From Rhizobium oryziradicis (GTDB lineage Bacteria > Pseudomonadota > Alphaproteobacteria > Rhizobiales > Rhizobiaceae), in contig NZ_MKIM01000020.1 of the NCBI RefSeq assembly GCF_001939045.1, positions 164,707-228,706 of the forward strand: 64,000 nucleotides of DNA. Direction: 5' to 3'. Made by a program: the position numbers and the translations under genes. This document shows positions 8,737 to 17,808 of the stretch, in pieces. Below the pieces are notes generated by a model that did not search any database, was not told the DNA's origin, and saw only the letters and a list, made by a program, of their open reading frames with translations. Position 1 is the stretch's first letter. Each line of letters starts with the position of its first letter.

Positions 8737-9372
8737 TTATTTCAGATCAATCACATCCACGCTAATGTTCGCGGGGCGTGATTTTTCAATCACCAAGCGG
8801 CCATTGGGCAGGTCGTTGCCGTTGAGTTTCCAGGCGATTGCGGCCTCATCCAGCCCAAAATGCACCCAGCGCTCCCGAAGGCGCTGTTCCAGCACATCCA
8901 GCGGAGGGCCGACAAACAGGGTGAGATCAAAGCAAGGTGCAAGCCGGTTCCAGGGTGCCTGATCCAGCAAAAGGTAATTGCCTTCAACCAGAATAAAGCG
9001 GGTGTCGGGCGAAATAGCACGGGCAGATGCAATGGCCAGTTCGCGGGAGCGGTCAAACACCGGCACCAGCACCTCTTCATCGCCGCGCTTCACGGCGGTG
9101 ACAATGTCGAGAAAGCCACGAACATCAAAGGTTTCTGGTGATCCCTTGCGGGGCAAGAGGCCGCGCTCCTCCAGAATGCCATTGTCCATGTGAAAGCCAT
9201 CCATGGGCAGGATCTCAGCCGTCTCACCATGGGCAATCAGCGCATCGCGCAAAGCGTCCGACAGGGTAGATTTGCCAGCACCTGGTGGGCCGGCAATACC
9301 AATCATGAAACGGCTGGCATTTGTTGCCAGCCGTATGATTTCCTCAAGAAGGGAGGAAATGGATGTTGTCAT
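8737..9372 (-). CDS. frcK: FrcK-like sugar/nucleoside kinase of the fructose operon
   Basis: P-loop kinase of 211 residues related to uridine kinase and phosphoribulokinase. GPPGAGKST (about residues 28-36) is the Walker A loop; PMDGFHMDN and VEGNYLLLDQAPW are the Walker-B-like and lid-region motifs of this family. The ATG at 9372 overlaps the frcA stop (ATGA); a longer frame reaching 9462 lies inside frcA and has no ribosome site. In Sinorhizobium meliloti the gene in this position, frcK, is a kinase of the fructose transport operon. What it phosphorylates is not established from sequence. Confidence 0.85.
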   Translation of the reverse strand: MTTSISSLLEEIIRLATNASRFMIGIAGPPGAGKSTLSDALRDALIAHGETAEILPMDGFHMDNGILEERGLLPRKGSPETFDVRGFLDIVTAVKRGDEEVLVPVFDRSRELAIASARAISPDTRFILVEGNYLLLDQAPWNRLAPCFDLTLFVGPPLDVLEQRLRERWVHFGLDEAAIAWKLNGNDLPNGRLVIEKSRPANISVDVIDLK

Positions 9373-10151
9373 GCGGCAATCGCTTCCACGGGCGGCTCTT
9401 TCGCTCCGGTCATGAAGGCCACGGCATCCGACATGGTGTAATCCTTCGGATTGATCACGCACAGACGCTTGCCCAGGCGGTGAATGTGGATGCGATCGGC
9501 AACCTCAAACACATGCGGCATATTGTGCGAAATCAACACAATCGGCATGCCGCGCGAGCGCACGTCCTGAATAAGCTCCAGCACGCGGCGGCTTTCCTTG
9601 ACGCCGAGTGCGGCTGTTGGCTCATCGAGAATAACCACCTTTGAGCCAAAGGCAGCAGCGCGCGCCACGGCCACACCCTGACGCTGACCGCCCGAGAGGG
9701 TTTCCACGGCTTGATTGATGTTTTGAATGGTCATCAGGCCAAGCTCGGACAGCTTGTCACGGGAGAATTTGTCCATGGCAGCCTTGTCGAGCGAGCGAAA
9801 CAGGCTGCCCATGATGCCGGGCTTGCGCAACTCGCGGCCCAGAAACATGTTGTCAGAGATGGACAACGCAGGCGACAGAGCAAGGTTTTGATACACCGTC
9901 TCAATACCTGCCTTGCGCGCATCGATAGGAGAGCGGAAATGGATCGTTTGACCTTCCAGCTTGATCTCGCCTTCATCCGGTGTCACAGCACCGGAAATAG
10001 CCTTGATCAGTGAGGATTTGCCAGCGCCGTTATCACCAATCACGGCTAGAATTTCGCCCGGATAGAGATCGAAATCGGCTTTGTCGAGGGCGGTAACACG
10101 GCCGTAGCGCTTGATGAGACCGCGAGCGGTGAGGATGGGTTCTTGTGCCAT
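9369..10151 (-). CDS. frcA: Fructose ABC transporter ATP-binding protein FrcA
   Basis: ATPase of 260 residues of the carbohydrate-uptake type-2 (CUT2) class but with a single nucleotide-binding domain, as in FrcA. Walker A GDNGAGKSS (about residues 38-46), signature LSGGQRQG, Walker B VVILDEPTAALG and the H-loop ISHN are present. I take ATG 10151 (MAQEPILT) as start because it overlaps the frcC stop (TAATG); the in-frame ATG at 10175 lies inside frcC. It energises FrcC. Most CUT2 ATPases are about 500 residues with two domains; the half-size is typical of the fructose group. Confidence 0.9.
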   Translation of the reverse strand: MAQEPILTARGLIKRYGRVTALDKADFDLYPGEILAVIGDNGAGKSSLIKAISGAVTPDEGEIKLEGQTIHFRSPIDARKAGIETVYQNLALSPALSISDNMFLGRELRKPGIMGSLFRSLDKAAMDKFSRDKLSELGLMTIQNINQAVETLSGGQRQGVAVARAAAFGSKVVILDEPTAALGVKESRRVLELIQDVRSRGMPIVLISHNMPHVFEVADRIHIHRLGKRLCVINPKDYTMSDAVAFMTGAKEPPVEAIAA

Positions 10152-11233
10152 TAGCCTGCTACCTTTCTGATCCATTGGTCAATTGCGACGGCGGCAATGA
10201 TCAGCACACCAATCAGCATATAGGTCCATTGTGGGTCGGTGCCTGCCATGCGCAAGCCAAGCTGGAACACGCCAACAATCAGCGCGCCAAACAGCATGCC
10301 GAGGATGGAGCCGCGACCGCCAAACAGCGACATGCCGCCAATCACCACAGCCGTGATGGATTCAATATTGGCAAACTGGCCAGCCGTTGGCGAGACCGAG
10401 CCGATACGACCAATCATCACCCAGCCACCCAGCGCGCAGATCAGGCCTGCCAAGGTGTAGACCGAAATCAACATACGCTTGACGTTGACACCAGACAGTT
10501 CAGCCGCATCGGGATCATCGCCCACGGCATAGAGATGGCGGCCCCAGGCGGTGTTGTTGAGCACGTACCAAAGCACGGCTACCAGCACAGCCAAGGCAAT
10601 GACGCCATAGGTAAACACGGCACCGCCCAGTTTGACGCTCTGGCCGAAAATCTGCAACAGTGCAGCACTGTCGCCAAGATCCTGCGAGCGGATGGTTTCA
10701 TTGGCAGAATAGAGGAAGTTGGTGGCCAGAACGATCTGCCACATGCCGAGTGTCACGATAAAGGGCGGCAGCTTGACGCGGGCAATGAGAAAGCCGTTGA
10801 TAAAGCCGCATACGGCACCAACGACAAACCCACAGAGAACAGCCAGCGGCGCAGGAACACCATAGTGTACCGCAACCTGACCCATCACCACGGATGACAG
10901 AACCATGATGGCACCAACCGAAAGGTCGATGCCTGCGGTGAGAATAACCAGGGTCTGGGCGGCCCCGATAACGCCGGTAATGGCCACCTGCTGCAAAATC
11001 AGCGTCAATGCGAAGGGGGAGAAAAACTTGGACCCCAAAATGGATGCAAAGACGGCAAGCGACAGGATCAGAACGATCAAGGGCACGGCGGCCGGGCTTG
11101 AGTGCAGAAAATACTGAAACTTCTGCACGGGTGTTTTTTTATCTGAATCGAATTGCGCGACCTGTTTTGAACTGCCGGACAACACATTTTCATATTCAAG
11201 ATGGGGTTTTGTGGCGGCTTTCGGCTCGCTCAT
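10151..11233 (-). CDS. frcC: Fructose ABC transporter permease FrcC
   Basis: Inner-membrane permease of 360 residues, CUT2/RbsC family. A cytoplasmic N-terminal tail of about 50 residues precedes roughly ten hydrophobic segments. Family landmarks are LVILTAGIDLSVGAIMVLSSV, FINGFLIARVKLPPFIVTLG and AVVIGGMSLFGGRGSILG. The start follows GGAGGAAAA. It lies 198 bp downstream of frcB, with a hairpin between them, and is directly coupled to frcA by a 1-bp overlap. Confidence 0.92.
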   Translation of the reverse strand: MSEPKAATKPHLEYENVLSGSSKQVAQFDSDKKTPVQKFQYFLHSSPAAVPLIVLILSLAVFASILGSKFFSPFALTLILQQVAITGVIGAAQTLVILTAGIDLSVGAIMVLSSVVMGQVAVHYGVPAPLAVLCGFVVGAVCGFINGFLIARVKLPPFIVTLGMWQIVLATNFLYSANETIRSQDLGDSAALLQIFGQSVKLGGAVFTYGVIALAVLVAVLWYVLNNTAWGRHLYAVGDDPDAAELSGVNVKRMLISVYTLAGLICALGGWVMIGRIGSVSPTAGQFANIESITAVVIGGMSLFGGRGSILGMLFGALIVGVFQLGLRMAGTDPQWTYMLIGVLIIAAVAIDQWIRKVAG

Positions 11234-11385
11234 CGGTTTTCCTCCCGTCGGCCTCTATTGAGGTATGAGGGCCGGGCCAGCCTGCTGCAACAATTTGCCT
11301 GCGGCGGCCTTCGGCTTTTAAGATAGTCTCTATTTAATCTTTGTCGCTGTTACGACCGCAGGTTGGGTCGCCGTGGTGTGAGAAA

Positions 11386-11401
11386 GGCGGCCTGAGCCGC
11401 C
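11386..11401 (-). other. Intercistronic hairpin between frcB and frcC
   Basis: GGCGGC and GCCGCC arms around CTGA, followed on the minus strand by TTTCTC, lie 30 bp past the frcB stop. It is probably a partial terminator or mRNA stabiliser that keeps binding-protein levels above permease levels, as in other sugar ABC operons (inference). Confidence 0.55.
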
Positions 11402-11430
11402 CTTCGATGCTTAAACTGAGCGGGTAGGCA

Positions 11431-12456
11431 TTAGCCCCAGCACTTCTTCAGGCCGTCAGCAACGCTGATGGATGGAACGCCCTTGGCAGGCTTGTCTGTG
11501 ACCAGCGACACGCCGGTGTCAAAGAAGTTCTTGCCTTCGGTTGGCTTTGGCTTTTCGCCAGTGTCAGCAAACTTCTTGATGGCCTCGATGCCGAGGGCCG
11601 CCATCATCAGCGGGTATTGCTGCGATGTTGCGCCGATCACGCCTTCCTGAACGTTTTTCACGCCTGGGCAGCCGCCGTCAACGGAAACGATCAACACGCC
11701 CTTTTCCTTGCCAACAGACTTCAGCGCTTCATAAGCGCCAGCAGCGGCAGGCTCGTTGATGGTGTGAACAACGTTGATGTTCGGGTTCTTCTGGAGAAGG
11801 TTTTCCATGGCTGTACGGCCACCTTCTTCATTGCCGTTGGTGATGTCGTGGCCCACGATGCGTGGATCGGTTTCATCGCCAATCTTGGTTGGGTCCTTCG
11901 GGTCAATGCCGAAGCCCATCATGAAGCCCTGGTCACGCATAACGTCAACCGATGGCTGTGCAGGGGTCAGGTCGAGGAAGGCAACCTTGGCATCCTTTGC
12001 CTTGTCACCCAGCGTTGCGGCAGCCCACTGGCCAATCAACTTGCCAGCCAGCAGGTTGTCGGTTGCAAAGGTTGCGTCAGCTGCATCAATCGGGTCAAGC
12101 GGGGTATCAAGTGCAATCACCAGAAGGCCAGCGTCGCGGGCTTCCTTGACAGCAGGCACGATGCCCTTGGTGTCGGATGCAGTGATGAGGATACCCTTTG
12201 CGCCGTCGGCAATGCAGGTCTCAATCGCTGCAACCTGGCTTTCGCTGTCGCCGTCGATCTTGCCGGCATAGGACTTCAGCGTTACGCCAAGTTCTTTGGC
12301 CTTGGCTTCAGCGCCTTCCTTCATCTTGACGAAAAATGGGTTTGTATCGGTCTTGGTGATCAAGCAGGCAGAAACGCCGGCAGCATGTGCGCCAGATGAA
12401 AAAACGACACCGAGAGCCAAGGCACCAAGCGTGGCACCGATCAAATTGGTCTTCAT
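11431..12456 (-). CDS. frcB: Fructose-binding periplasmic protein FrcB
   Basis: Periplasmic binding protein of 341 residues, CUT2 type (ribose-binding-like fold). A signal peptide is visible at the N-terminus (hydrophobic [20 protein letters not shown], cut near residue 26). The mature protein carries [33 protein letters not shown] and [13 protein letters not shown], typical of sugar binders with two Rossmann lobes. A strong GGAGGGA ribosome site precedes the ATG. It is first gene of frcBCAK, divergent from the ROK regulator frcR. In Sinorhizobium this system takes up fructose, and also ribose and mannose. Confidence 0.92.
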   Translation of the reverse strand: MKTNLIGATLGALALGVVFSSGAHAAGVSACLITKTDTNPFFVKMKEGAEAKAKELGVTLKSYAGKIDGDSESQVAAIETCIADGAKGILITASDTKGIVPAVKEARDAGLLVIALDTPLDPIDAADATFATDNLLAGKLIGQWAAATLGDKAKDAKVAFLDLTPAQPSVDVMRDQGFMMGFGIDPKDPTKIGDETDPRIVGHDITNGNEEGGRTAMENLLQKNPNINVVHTINEPAAAGAYEALKSVGKEKGVLIVSVDGGCPGVKNVQEGVIGATSQQYPLMMAALGIEAIKKFADTGEKPKPTEGKNFFDTGVSLVTDKPAKGVPSISVADGLKKCWG

Positions 12457-12602
12457 AAAGGATCCCTCCCAAGGATAAATAATGAACTGCCCTCCTCAGG
12501 GCCGTTCGGTTCACATGGCTCAACACGTCTTTTGAAGGTCGTCCATGCTTCCGACATGAAAAAACCACTAAAAGAAATCGCTGTCAATAAATAAATCGAA
12601 TT

Positions 12603-12615
12603 GAATTATTAATTC
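12603..12615. promoter_or_regulatory. Candidate operator in the frcB-frcR divergent region
   Basis: A perfect palindrome GAATTATTAATTC sits in the AT-rich, 267-bp gap between frcB and frcR. AT-rich palindromes of this kind are usual targets of ROK-family repressors such as FrcR. No other comparable palindrome was seen in the gap. Assignment to FrcR is inference. Confidence 0.4.
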
Positions 12616-12723
12616 CTTGTGCCATGCTAAGGAAAGTCTCAGGCGAAGCGGAGGAGCGCGTGCCAAGCTGGCACCGTTTGAGATTTGCGTTAAGAAAAAA
12701 CCCCTATGAAGAGGGTGGGAGGA

Positions 12724-13959
12724 ATGGAAATGGCAGAGAGGATGTATGCGAGCGAGGCTGTGCCTGCCGCGATCCTCGAGACAAGCGGTGGTGCCAACCA
12801 GGTTGGCGTGCGCGCTTACAACGAGCGGCTGGTGATGTCGCTGGTGCGCCGCCATGGCAGTTTGTCCAAGGCTGAAATTGCACGGCGCAGCGGTCTTTCT
12901 GCGCAAACCGTCACCGTGATCATGCGCGTGCTGGAACGCGAGGGCTTGCTGATCCGCGGCGAGCCCGTGCGCGGACGGGTGGGGCAGCCCTCCGTGCCGA
13001 TGCGGCTCAATCCCGATGGGGCCTATTCGTTTGGTGTCAAGATTGGCCGTCGCAGTGCGAATCTGGTGTTGATGGATTTTGTTGGCAAAATCCGCCACGA
13101 AGTGCGCCGCACCTATGCTTATCCCATGCCCGATGTGCTTTTGGATTTTATCGTCGAGGGCATTGCCGAGATCGAGGCGCGTCTGGATCATGCAGAGCGT
13201 GCGCGCATTGCCGGGGTGGGCATTGCAGCACCGTTTGAATTGTGGAACTGGGCGGAAGAAACAGGTGCGCCCGCCAAGGACATGGACGCCTGGCGTAAAG
13301 CTGATCTTCATGCCGATGCGGCGGCGAGAGTGGCGTATCCGGTGTTTTTGCAAAATGACGCCACCTCGGCCTGTGCGGCCGAGTTGGTGTTTGGTGTTGG
13401 TCCGCAGTATCCTGATTTTATTTACTTTTTTGTTGGCTCATTTATTGGCGGCGGCATTGTGCTCAATGCCTCGCTGTTTTCTGGCCGCTCTGGCACGGCG
13501 GGTGCTCTAGGGCCTTTGCCGGTGCAAAGACGCGACGGCAAGACGGTGCAATTGTTGAAAATTGCCTCGATTTTTGTGCTTGAGAATCTGTTGCGCGAAT
13601 ATGGCCATGACCCGAAAGCATTGTGGTATTCGCCAAACGATTGGATTGATTACGGCGAACCGCTGGAGATCTGGATAAGGGATTCGGCAGCGGCCCTGGC
13701 GCAGGCCATTGTCGCATCCGCTTCGGTTATTGACTTTTCGGCAGCGGTGATTGATGGCGGTTTTCCCGATTGGGTGCGCCAGCGTCTGGTTGCGGCAACG
13801 CGCGACGCCGCGCGTGAACTGGATCTGCAGGGTGTGTTGATGCCCGAGATTGTGGAAGGGATTGTCGGGCATCAGGCCCGGTCGGTTGGCGGTGCCAGCC
13901 TGCCGCTGTTTTCCCGCTATCTTTTGGATCAGAATGTTTTGTTCAAGGAGCTTGTGTAA
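12724..13959 (+). CDS. frcR: ROK-family transcriptional regulator FrcR
   Basis: Regulator of 411 residues: an N-terminal MarR-like winged helix-turn-helix (about residues 25-85, SKAEIARRSGLSAQTVTVIMRVLEREGL split over two helices) and a C-terminal ROK/actin-like ATPase fold (VGIAAPFELWNW, LQNDATSACAAELVFG, FFVGSFIGGGIVLN). I prefer ATG 12724 because GTGGGAGG lies just ahead; an in-frame ATG at 12706 has no good site. It is divergent from frcBCAK, matching the Sinorhizobium frc locus. Its stop overlaps the start of the next gene (TAATG). Confidence 0.88.
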   Translation: MEMAERMYASEAVPAAILETSGGANQVGVRAYNERLVMSLVRRHGSLSKAEIARRSGLSAQTVTVIMRVLEREGLLIRGEPVRGRVGQPSVPMRLNPDGAYSFGVKIGRRSANLVLMDFVGKIRHEVRRTYAYPMPDVLLDFIVEGIAEIEARLDHAERARIAGVGIAAPFELWNWAEETGAPAKDMDAWRKADLHADAAARVAYPVFLQNDATSACAAELVFGVGPQYPDFIYFFVGSFIGGGIVLNASLFSGRSGTAGALGPLPVQRRDGKTVQLLKIASIFVLENLLREYGHDPKALWYSPNDWIDYGEPLEIWIRDSAAALAQAIVASASVIDFSAAVIDGGFPDWVRQRLVAATRDAARELDLQGVLMPEIVEGIVGHQARSVGGASLPLFSRYLLDQNVLFKELV

Positions 13960-14387
13960 TGCTGAAGGGTCTCAACCCCATTCTTAACCCCGACCTTTTG
14001 GCCACGTTGCGTGCCATGGGACACGGCGATGAAATTGCGATTGTCGACGGCAATTATCCCGGTCTTGAGCATGCGCGCCGCCTGGTGCGTCTGGATGGCT
14101 TGGGCCTCATTCCTGTTCTGGATGCCATTTTGTCGGTGCTGCCGATTGATGATTTTGTGCCCGAGGCCATCTTCCGCTCCACGGTTGGCAAGGATCGCGA
14201 TGCGCTGGATCCGGTTCATCAGGAGATCATCGATTGCTGCAAAGCCCATGAGCCCAAGCAGTCGGTGGTACCATTGCTGGGGCCGGATTTCTATCCACGT
14301 GTCAAAGCCGCCCATACTGTGGTGCAGACGGGTGAGCCGCGCCTCTACGCCAATGTTATCTTGCGCAAAGGCGTGATTTATCCTTGA
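13959..14387 (+). CDS. RbsD/FucU-family sugar mutarotase
   Basis: Small cytoplasmic protein of 142 residues of the RbsD/FucU pyranase family, which speeds interconversion of sugar anomers or pyranose and furanose forms so that imported sugar can be phosphorylated. Family features are the LKGLNPILNPDLLATLRAMGHGDEI opening and the C-terminal RLYANVILRKGVI. FucU-like proteins end with the same RLYANVILKKGV pattern, so fucose-type mutarotase is the nearer match. It is coupled to frcR by a TAATG overlap. A role in fructose ring-form conversion fits the context but is not proven. Confidence 0.88.
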   Translation: MLKGLNPILNPDLLATLRAMGHGDEIAIVDGNYPGLEHARRLVRLDGLGLIPVLDAILSVLPIDDFVPEAIFRSTVGKDRDALDPVHQEIIDCCKAHEPKQSVVPLLGPDFYPRVKAAHTVVQTGEPRLYANVILRKGVIYP

Positions 14388-14520
14388 CTTCTTTTTAAAT
14401 TAGAATTAACTAAAAAACAAGATGCCAGAGCAAAGGCGGACTTGCAATGGTGTCGAAGAAACCCTTCCGGGTGGTGGCAATCGAGACTTGGCCGTGCGGA
14501 GCGATCCGCACGGCCTTTTT
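14384..14520 (+). ncRNA. Possible small RNA (promoter 14384-14412, transcript ~14419-14520)
   Basis: A TTGACT box at 14384-14389 overlaps the mutarotase stop codon, followed 17 bp later by TAACTA (14407-14412). About 100 bp downstream is a perfect rho-independent terminator (14490-14520). The transcript so defined has no convincing reading frame and contains a second small stem (CCC TTCC GGG near 14465). A free-standing sRNA of about 100 nt is possible; the simpler reading is that this is only the 3' untranslated end of the frcR operon, which could itself be processed into an sRNA. Confidence 0.4.
14490..14520 (+). terminator. Strong rho-independent terminator
   Basis: Perfect 11-bp arms GGCCGTGCGGA (14490-14500) and TCCGCACGGCC (14505-14515) around GCGA, followed by five T residues. 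It is one base before the stop codon of the opposing SDR gene, so it separates the plus-strand frcR-mutarotase transcript from the convergent SDR transcript. Confidence 0.92.
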
Positions 14521-14521
14521 A

Positions 14522-15289
14522 TCATATGGCGGTAAAGCCATTGTCAACAAACAGATGGGCACCATTGACGAACATGGACTCATCGCTGGCGAGATAAAGG
14601 GCGGCGCGCGCTACATCTTCCGGCTCGCCAATGCGGCCTTGGGCAGCGGCAATGGCGGCATCGGACACGTCAACGCCCAAGCGTTGCAACTCTTCCACCT
14701 CGCGCAAGCCATGTGGGGTGCGAATAAAGCCAGGGCAAACAGCGTTGCAGCGGATGTTGCGATCTCGGAATTCGACGCCAATAGCGCGGGCAAACATATG
14801 CACCGCACCCTTTGTCGTGTCATAGAGCACTTCCATCGGCGTTGCCGCCACAGCCGAAATCGACGATGTGCAGACGATAGAGCCGCCGCCGGCTGAAATC
14901 ATGCCGGGCAGAACAGCCTTGGTCATCAAAAACATGGAACGCACGTTGACGGCATGCAGCCAGTCCCATTCCTCCAGCGTCGTTTCCAGAAAGGGTTTGA
15001 TGACAATGGTACCGGCGTGATTGAACAGCACGGTTGCCGGGCCAAAGGTGTCTTCCACGCCCTTGACTGCTGCTTTCACGGCATCTTCCTGCGAGACATC
15101 GGCGGTCCAGAAGTCTGCGGTGCCGCCGTCTGCTCGGATGTCTGCAACGGTTTTTGCCGCTTCCGCTTCGTTGCGATCAATAATCGCGACTTTTGCGCCT
15201 TCGGCTGCAAACAGCTTTGAAGCTGCGCCGCCCATGCCTGTCGCGCCACCAGAGATGATGGCGATTTTTCCCTTCAATCGGTCTGTCAT
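14522..15289 (-). CDS. SDR-family NAD(P)-dependent oxidoreductase
   Basis: Classical short-chain dehydrogenase of 255 residues. The cofactor loop SGGATGMGGAASK lies near residue 13; NHAGTIVIKP is the NNAG-like strand; the catalytic triad is seen as Ser in VCTSSISAV and YDTTKGAV (Tyr-x3-Lys) near residue 155. The acidic residue in IIDRNEAEA suggests NAD preference. ATG 15289 follows AAGGGGC; the reading frame stays open upstream but codes for nothing recognisable. The substrate is unknown; nearness to sugar and arginine genes is only circumstantial. Confidence 0.88.
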   Translation of the reverse strand: MTDRLKGKIAIISGGATGMGGAASKLFAAEGAKVAIIDRNEAEAAKTVADIRADGGTADFWTADVSQEDAVKAAVKGVEDTFGPATVLFNHAGTIVIKPFLETTLEEWDWLHAVNVRSMFLMTKAVLPGMISAGGGSIVCTSSISAVAATPMEVLYDTTKGAVHMFARAIGVEFRDRNIRCNAVCPGFIRTPHGLREVEELQRLGVDVSDAAIAAAQGRIGEPEDVARAALYLASDESMFVNGAHLFVDNGFTAI

Positions 15290-15546
15290 GTTGCCCCTTG
15301 TCGTGTTTGTTTTGATTTGATTGATCTTGATCTGATTGTGCGAGGATGCCGCATGCGATGCACTTTTCAAGTGCCGTGTGGCTGTGCAGCAAAAATGCTC
15401 ACCTCTTTGTTGGCATTGTGATTTTATCTGGCATTTTAGATCAATCCGATGACGAAATGTCACATTTATTGGACATAATGCGCAAAATGCACGGTTCAAA
15501 CTCGCGGTTCTCTGTGCTGTAATTGTGTCATCAGAGGGAGTTGGCG

Positions 15547-16482
15547 ATGAAATGTACATTGATTGGTGCGCCTGTGCAGATTGGTGCAGGCCGTCTTGGA
15601 TGCGAAATGGGACCAAGTGCTTTGCGCATTGCGGGTCTGGCTTCCATGCTGACTGAGCTTGGTCACGAGGTTGGCGATATTGGCAATATTGCCCCAACGC
15701 CGCTCAAGCCTCTGCTGCATCCCAATCCGGCCATTCACCATCTGCCGGAAACGGTGGGCTGGATTGAAGCGCTTGAGCAATGCGCCTACCGGGAAAGCGA
15801 ATCAGTCATGCCGATTTTTTTGGGCGGGGACCATGCTTTGTCGGCGGGCACCGTGCCGGGTCTGGCGCGGCGCGCAAAAGAGCTTGGCCGTCCGCTGTTT
15901 GTGTTGTGGCTGGATGCGCACACCGATTTTCATACGCTGGACACCACCCAAAGCGGCAATCTGCATGGCACGCCGGTGGCTTATTTTACCGGCCGCTCGG
16001 GTTTTCAGGGCTATTACCCCAAGCTGACCCATGCGGTGGACCCAGCCAATGTCGCGATGATTGGCATCCGCAGCGTTGATCCGGCAGAAAGAGCGGCCTT
16101 GCGGGAAACCGGCATTACCGTGCATGACATGCGCATGATTGATGAGCATGGCGTGGGCGTGTTGCTGCGCCCATTCCTGGAAAAGGTCAAAGCGGCCAAC
16201 GGGTTGTTGCACGTCAGCTTTGATGTCGATTTTCTGGACCCGTCAATTGCGCCAGCGGTTGGAACCACCGTGCCGGGCGGAGCCACCTTTCGTGAAGCGC
16301 ATCTGGTGATGGAAATGCTGCATGATAGCGGTCTGGTGACCAGCCTGGATCTGGTGGAGCTGAATCCATTTTTAGATGAGCGCGGACGCACGGCAATGTT
16401 GATGGCCGATCTGACGGCAAGCCTAATGGGTCGGCAGGTGATGGACCGGCCGACGCCCGATTATGCGGGCGGCATCGCATAA
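15547..16482 (+). CDS. Arginase
   Basis: Ureohydrolase of 311 residues that splits L-arginine into ornithine and urea. Both manganese ligand groups are visible: GGDHALSAG with the first His, WLDAHTDFH (Asp-x-His-x-Asp) near residue 122, and SFDVDFLDP (Asp-x-Asp) near residue 227. The NLHGTP segment marks it as arginase rather than agmatinase. ATG 15547 is chosen for the GAGGGAG site; an earlier in-frame ATG lacks one. It is divergent from the SDR gene. In rhizobia arginase is usually induced by arginine through an Lrp-type regulator, none of which is adjacent. Confidence 0.92.
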   Translation: MKCTLIGAPVQIGAGRLGCEMGPSALRIAGLASMLTELGHEVGDIGNIAPTPLKPLLHPNPAIHHLPETVGWIEALEQCAYRESESVMPIFLGGDHALSAGTVPGLARRAKELGRPLFVLWLDAHTDFHTLDTTQSGNLHGTPVAYFTGRSGFQGYYPKLTHAVDPANVAMIGIRSVDPAERAALRETGITVHDMRMIDEHGVGVLLRPFLEKVKAANGLLHVSFDVDFLDPSIAPAVGTTVPGGATFREAHLVMEMLHDSGLVTSLDLVELNPFLDERGRTAMLMADLTASLMGRQVMDRPTPDYAGGIA

Positions 16483-16569
16483 TCGCAGCGGCAATTAAAA
16501 TCGCAGCAGTAAGTGAACTCTTGCGAGGTTTGCGCGTTGTCTGTTCAGTTGGTGTTGTTTGGAGGTCCC

Positions 16570-16728
16570 ATGGACGTTGTTCGTATTCTTTTCGCTATTC
16601 TGTTGCCGCCAGTGGGCGTGTTTTTGCAAGTCGGCTTGGGCTTGCAATTCTGGCTCAATATTTTGTTGACGCTTTGCGGTTACGTGCCAGGCATTATTCA
16701 TGCGATCTGGGTCATTCTGCGCAAGTGA
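16570..16728 (+). CDS. YqaE/Pmp3-family small membrane protein
   Basis: A 52-residue hydrophobic peptide of the UPF0057/Pmp3 family with two membrane spans and the hallmark LLPPVGVFLQVGLG motif, then the second span NILLTLCGYVPGIIHAIWVIL. Members are linked to membrane potential and salt or low-temperature stress. The ATG at 16570 follows GGAGG at a good distance. It lies 87 bp after the arginase gene and probably has its own promoter. Confidence 0.88.
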   Translation: MDVVRILFAILLPPVGVFLQVGLGLQFWLNILLTLCGYVPGIIHAIWVILRK

Positions 16729-16746
16729 TCCTCTGTTGATCGTCGG

Positions 16747-17664
16747 TCAGGATGGGCGGCGTTGTAGTGGATAGATGACCTTGCCATCTTCTTCTCCGCG
16801 CGGAAACTGGCCATCCCGATGGCGGCGCTCGGCGGCTTTATAGCCTGCGGGGCTCACGCCAATATAATGCTTGAACATACGCGAGAAATAATAGGGATCG
16901 CTAAAGCCGCTGAGCTCTGAGGATTTTTTGACTGACAATCCCCCCGCCAACAGGCCCATGGCGCGTTCCATGCGCTTGAATTCCTGATATTTCAGCGGCG
17001 TAAATCCCACTTGACGTCGAAAAATACGGCGGAAATAATCGCGGTTATAGGGAATGTTCTCCAAAACCTGCTCGACAATGCTGTCATCGAGTGGATCGGC
17101 CGCAATGCGGCTGGAGGCAACCATGACGGCAAGCGAGAGCTGATCGGGATTGTCGAGGGCCGCCTCTTGTTGCGGTCGCCAGCCTTCAAAGGCCGCTTCC
17201 ATAAACTGGATCAGCAACACCATGAACATATGATGCTGGATCAGCGTGGTCGATGACAAAGGCACGCTCTCGCGATAATAGCGCACCAGCGGTTCCAGCA
17301 TCGTCCAGCGCGGCAGGGCGACACTGCGACGGACTTTCATTTGCGAAATCAGATCCATCTGGCCAAACACCTCAAGGGTGAAATGCTGGGCGAGGCCGGT
17401 ATAGGGCTCTTGCGAGATGGACTGTCCGCGAAACGGCATATTGGCCTCAATCAGCATGGCGCAGCCGGGCTCCATGATAATCTCTTCCCCGTCAATAACA
17501 TAGCGTGCGCGACCCGTCAGGCAGATGGCCAGATCATGCACCGTGTTGACCTTATCAACACTCCAGCGCGGCGTATGCTGCATCTTGATGGCCGAGCGCG
17601 TCAGGGTCAGGCTCACCGCATTGACGGGAATGCCTGCCAAAACTGTCTGTTCAGTTTTATCCAT
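16747..17664 (-). CDS. AraC-family transcriptional regulator of the pectin-oligomer operon
   Basis: Regulator of 305 residues: an N-terminal cupin-like sensing domain (about residues 20-150, with VNTVHDLAICLTGRARYVIDGEE) and a C-terminal double helix-turn-helix (about 185-285, with RDYFRRIFRRQVGFTPLKYQEFKRM and the signature SGFSDPYYFSRMFKHYIGVSPAGYK). It is divergent from the importer and pectin-enzyme operon, so it is probably its activator and may sense an uronate oligomer. A palindrome at 17786-17808 in the shared promoter region is a candidate site, although AraC proteins more often bind direct repeats. Confidence 0.9.
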   Translation of the reverse strand: MDKTEQTVLAGIPVNAVSLTLTRSAIKMQHTPRWSVDKVNTVHDLAICLTGRARYVIDGEEIIMEPGCAMLIEANMPFRGQSISQEPYTGLAQHFTLEVFGQMDLISQMKVRRSVALPRWTMLEPLVRYYRESVPLSSTTLIQHHMFMVLLIQFMEAAFEGWRPQQEAALDNPDQLSLAVMVASSRIAADPLDDSIVEQVLENIPYNRDYFRRIFRRQVGFTPLKYQEFKRMERAMGLLAGGLSVKKSSELSGFSDPYYFSRMFKHYIGVSPAGYKAAERRHRDGQFPRGEEDGKVIYPLQRRPS

Positions 17665-17785
17665 CTTTTTGTCCCATATTCTCTATTCTCGCAAACGGGT
17701 ATGCTAGTATACTACTTCAATACGATGAAAATCTGCTGAGGTGTATTGATCCTGCCATTTTGGAGCTCTGGCAATAACATACATT

Positions 17786-17808
17786 AAATCAATACATTAA
17801 ATTGATTT
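17786..17808. promoter_or_regulatory. Candidate operator for the pectin-oligomer operon
   Basis: Within the 377-bp gap between the AraC gene and the importer, AAATCAAT (17786-17793) and ATTGATTT (17801-17808) form a perfect inverted repeat with a 7-bp spacer. The same stretch can be read as a near-direct repeat of ACATTAAAT (17781 and 17794), which suits an AraC-type regulator. The rest of the gap holds no convincing gene. Confidence 0.45.
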
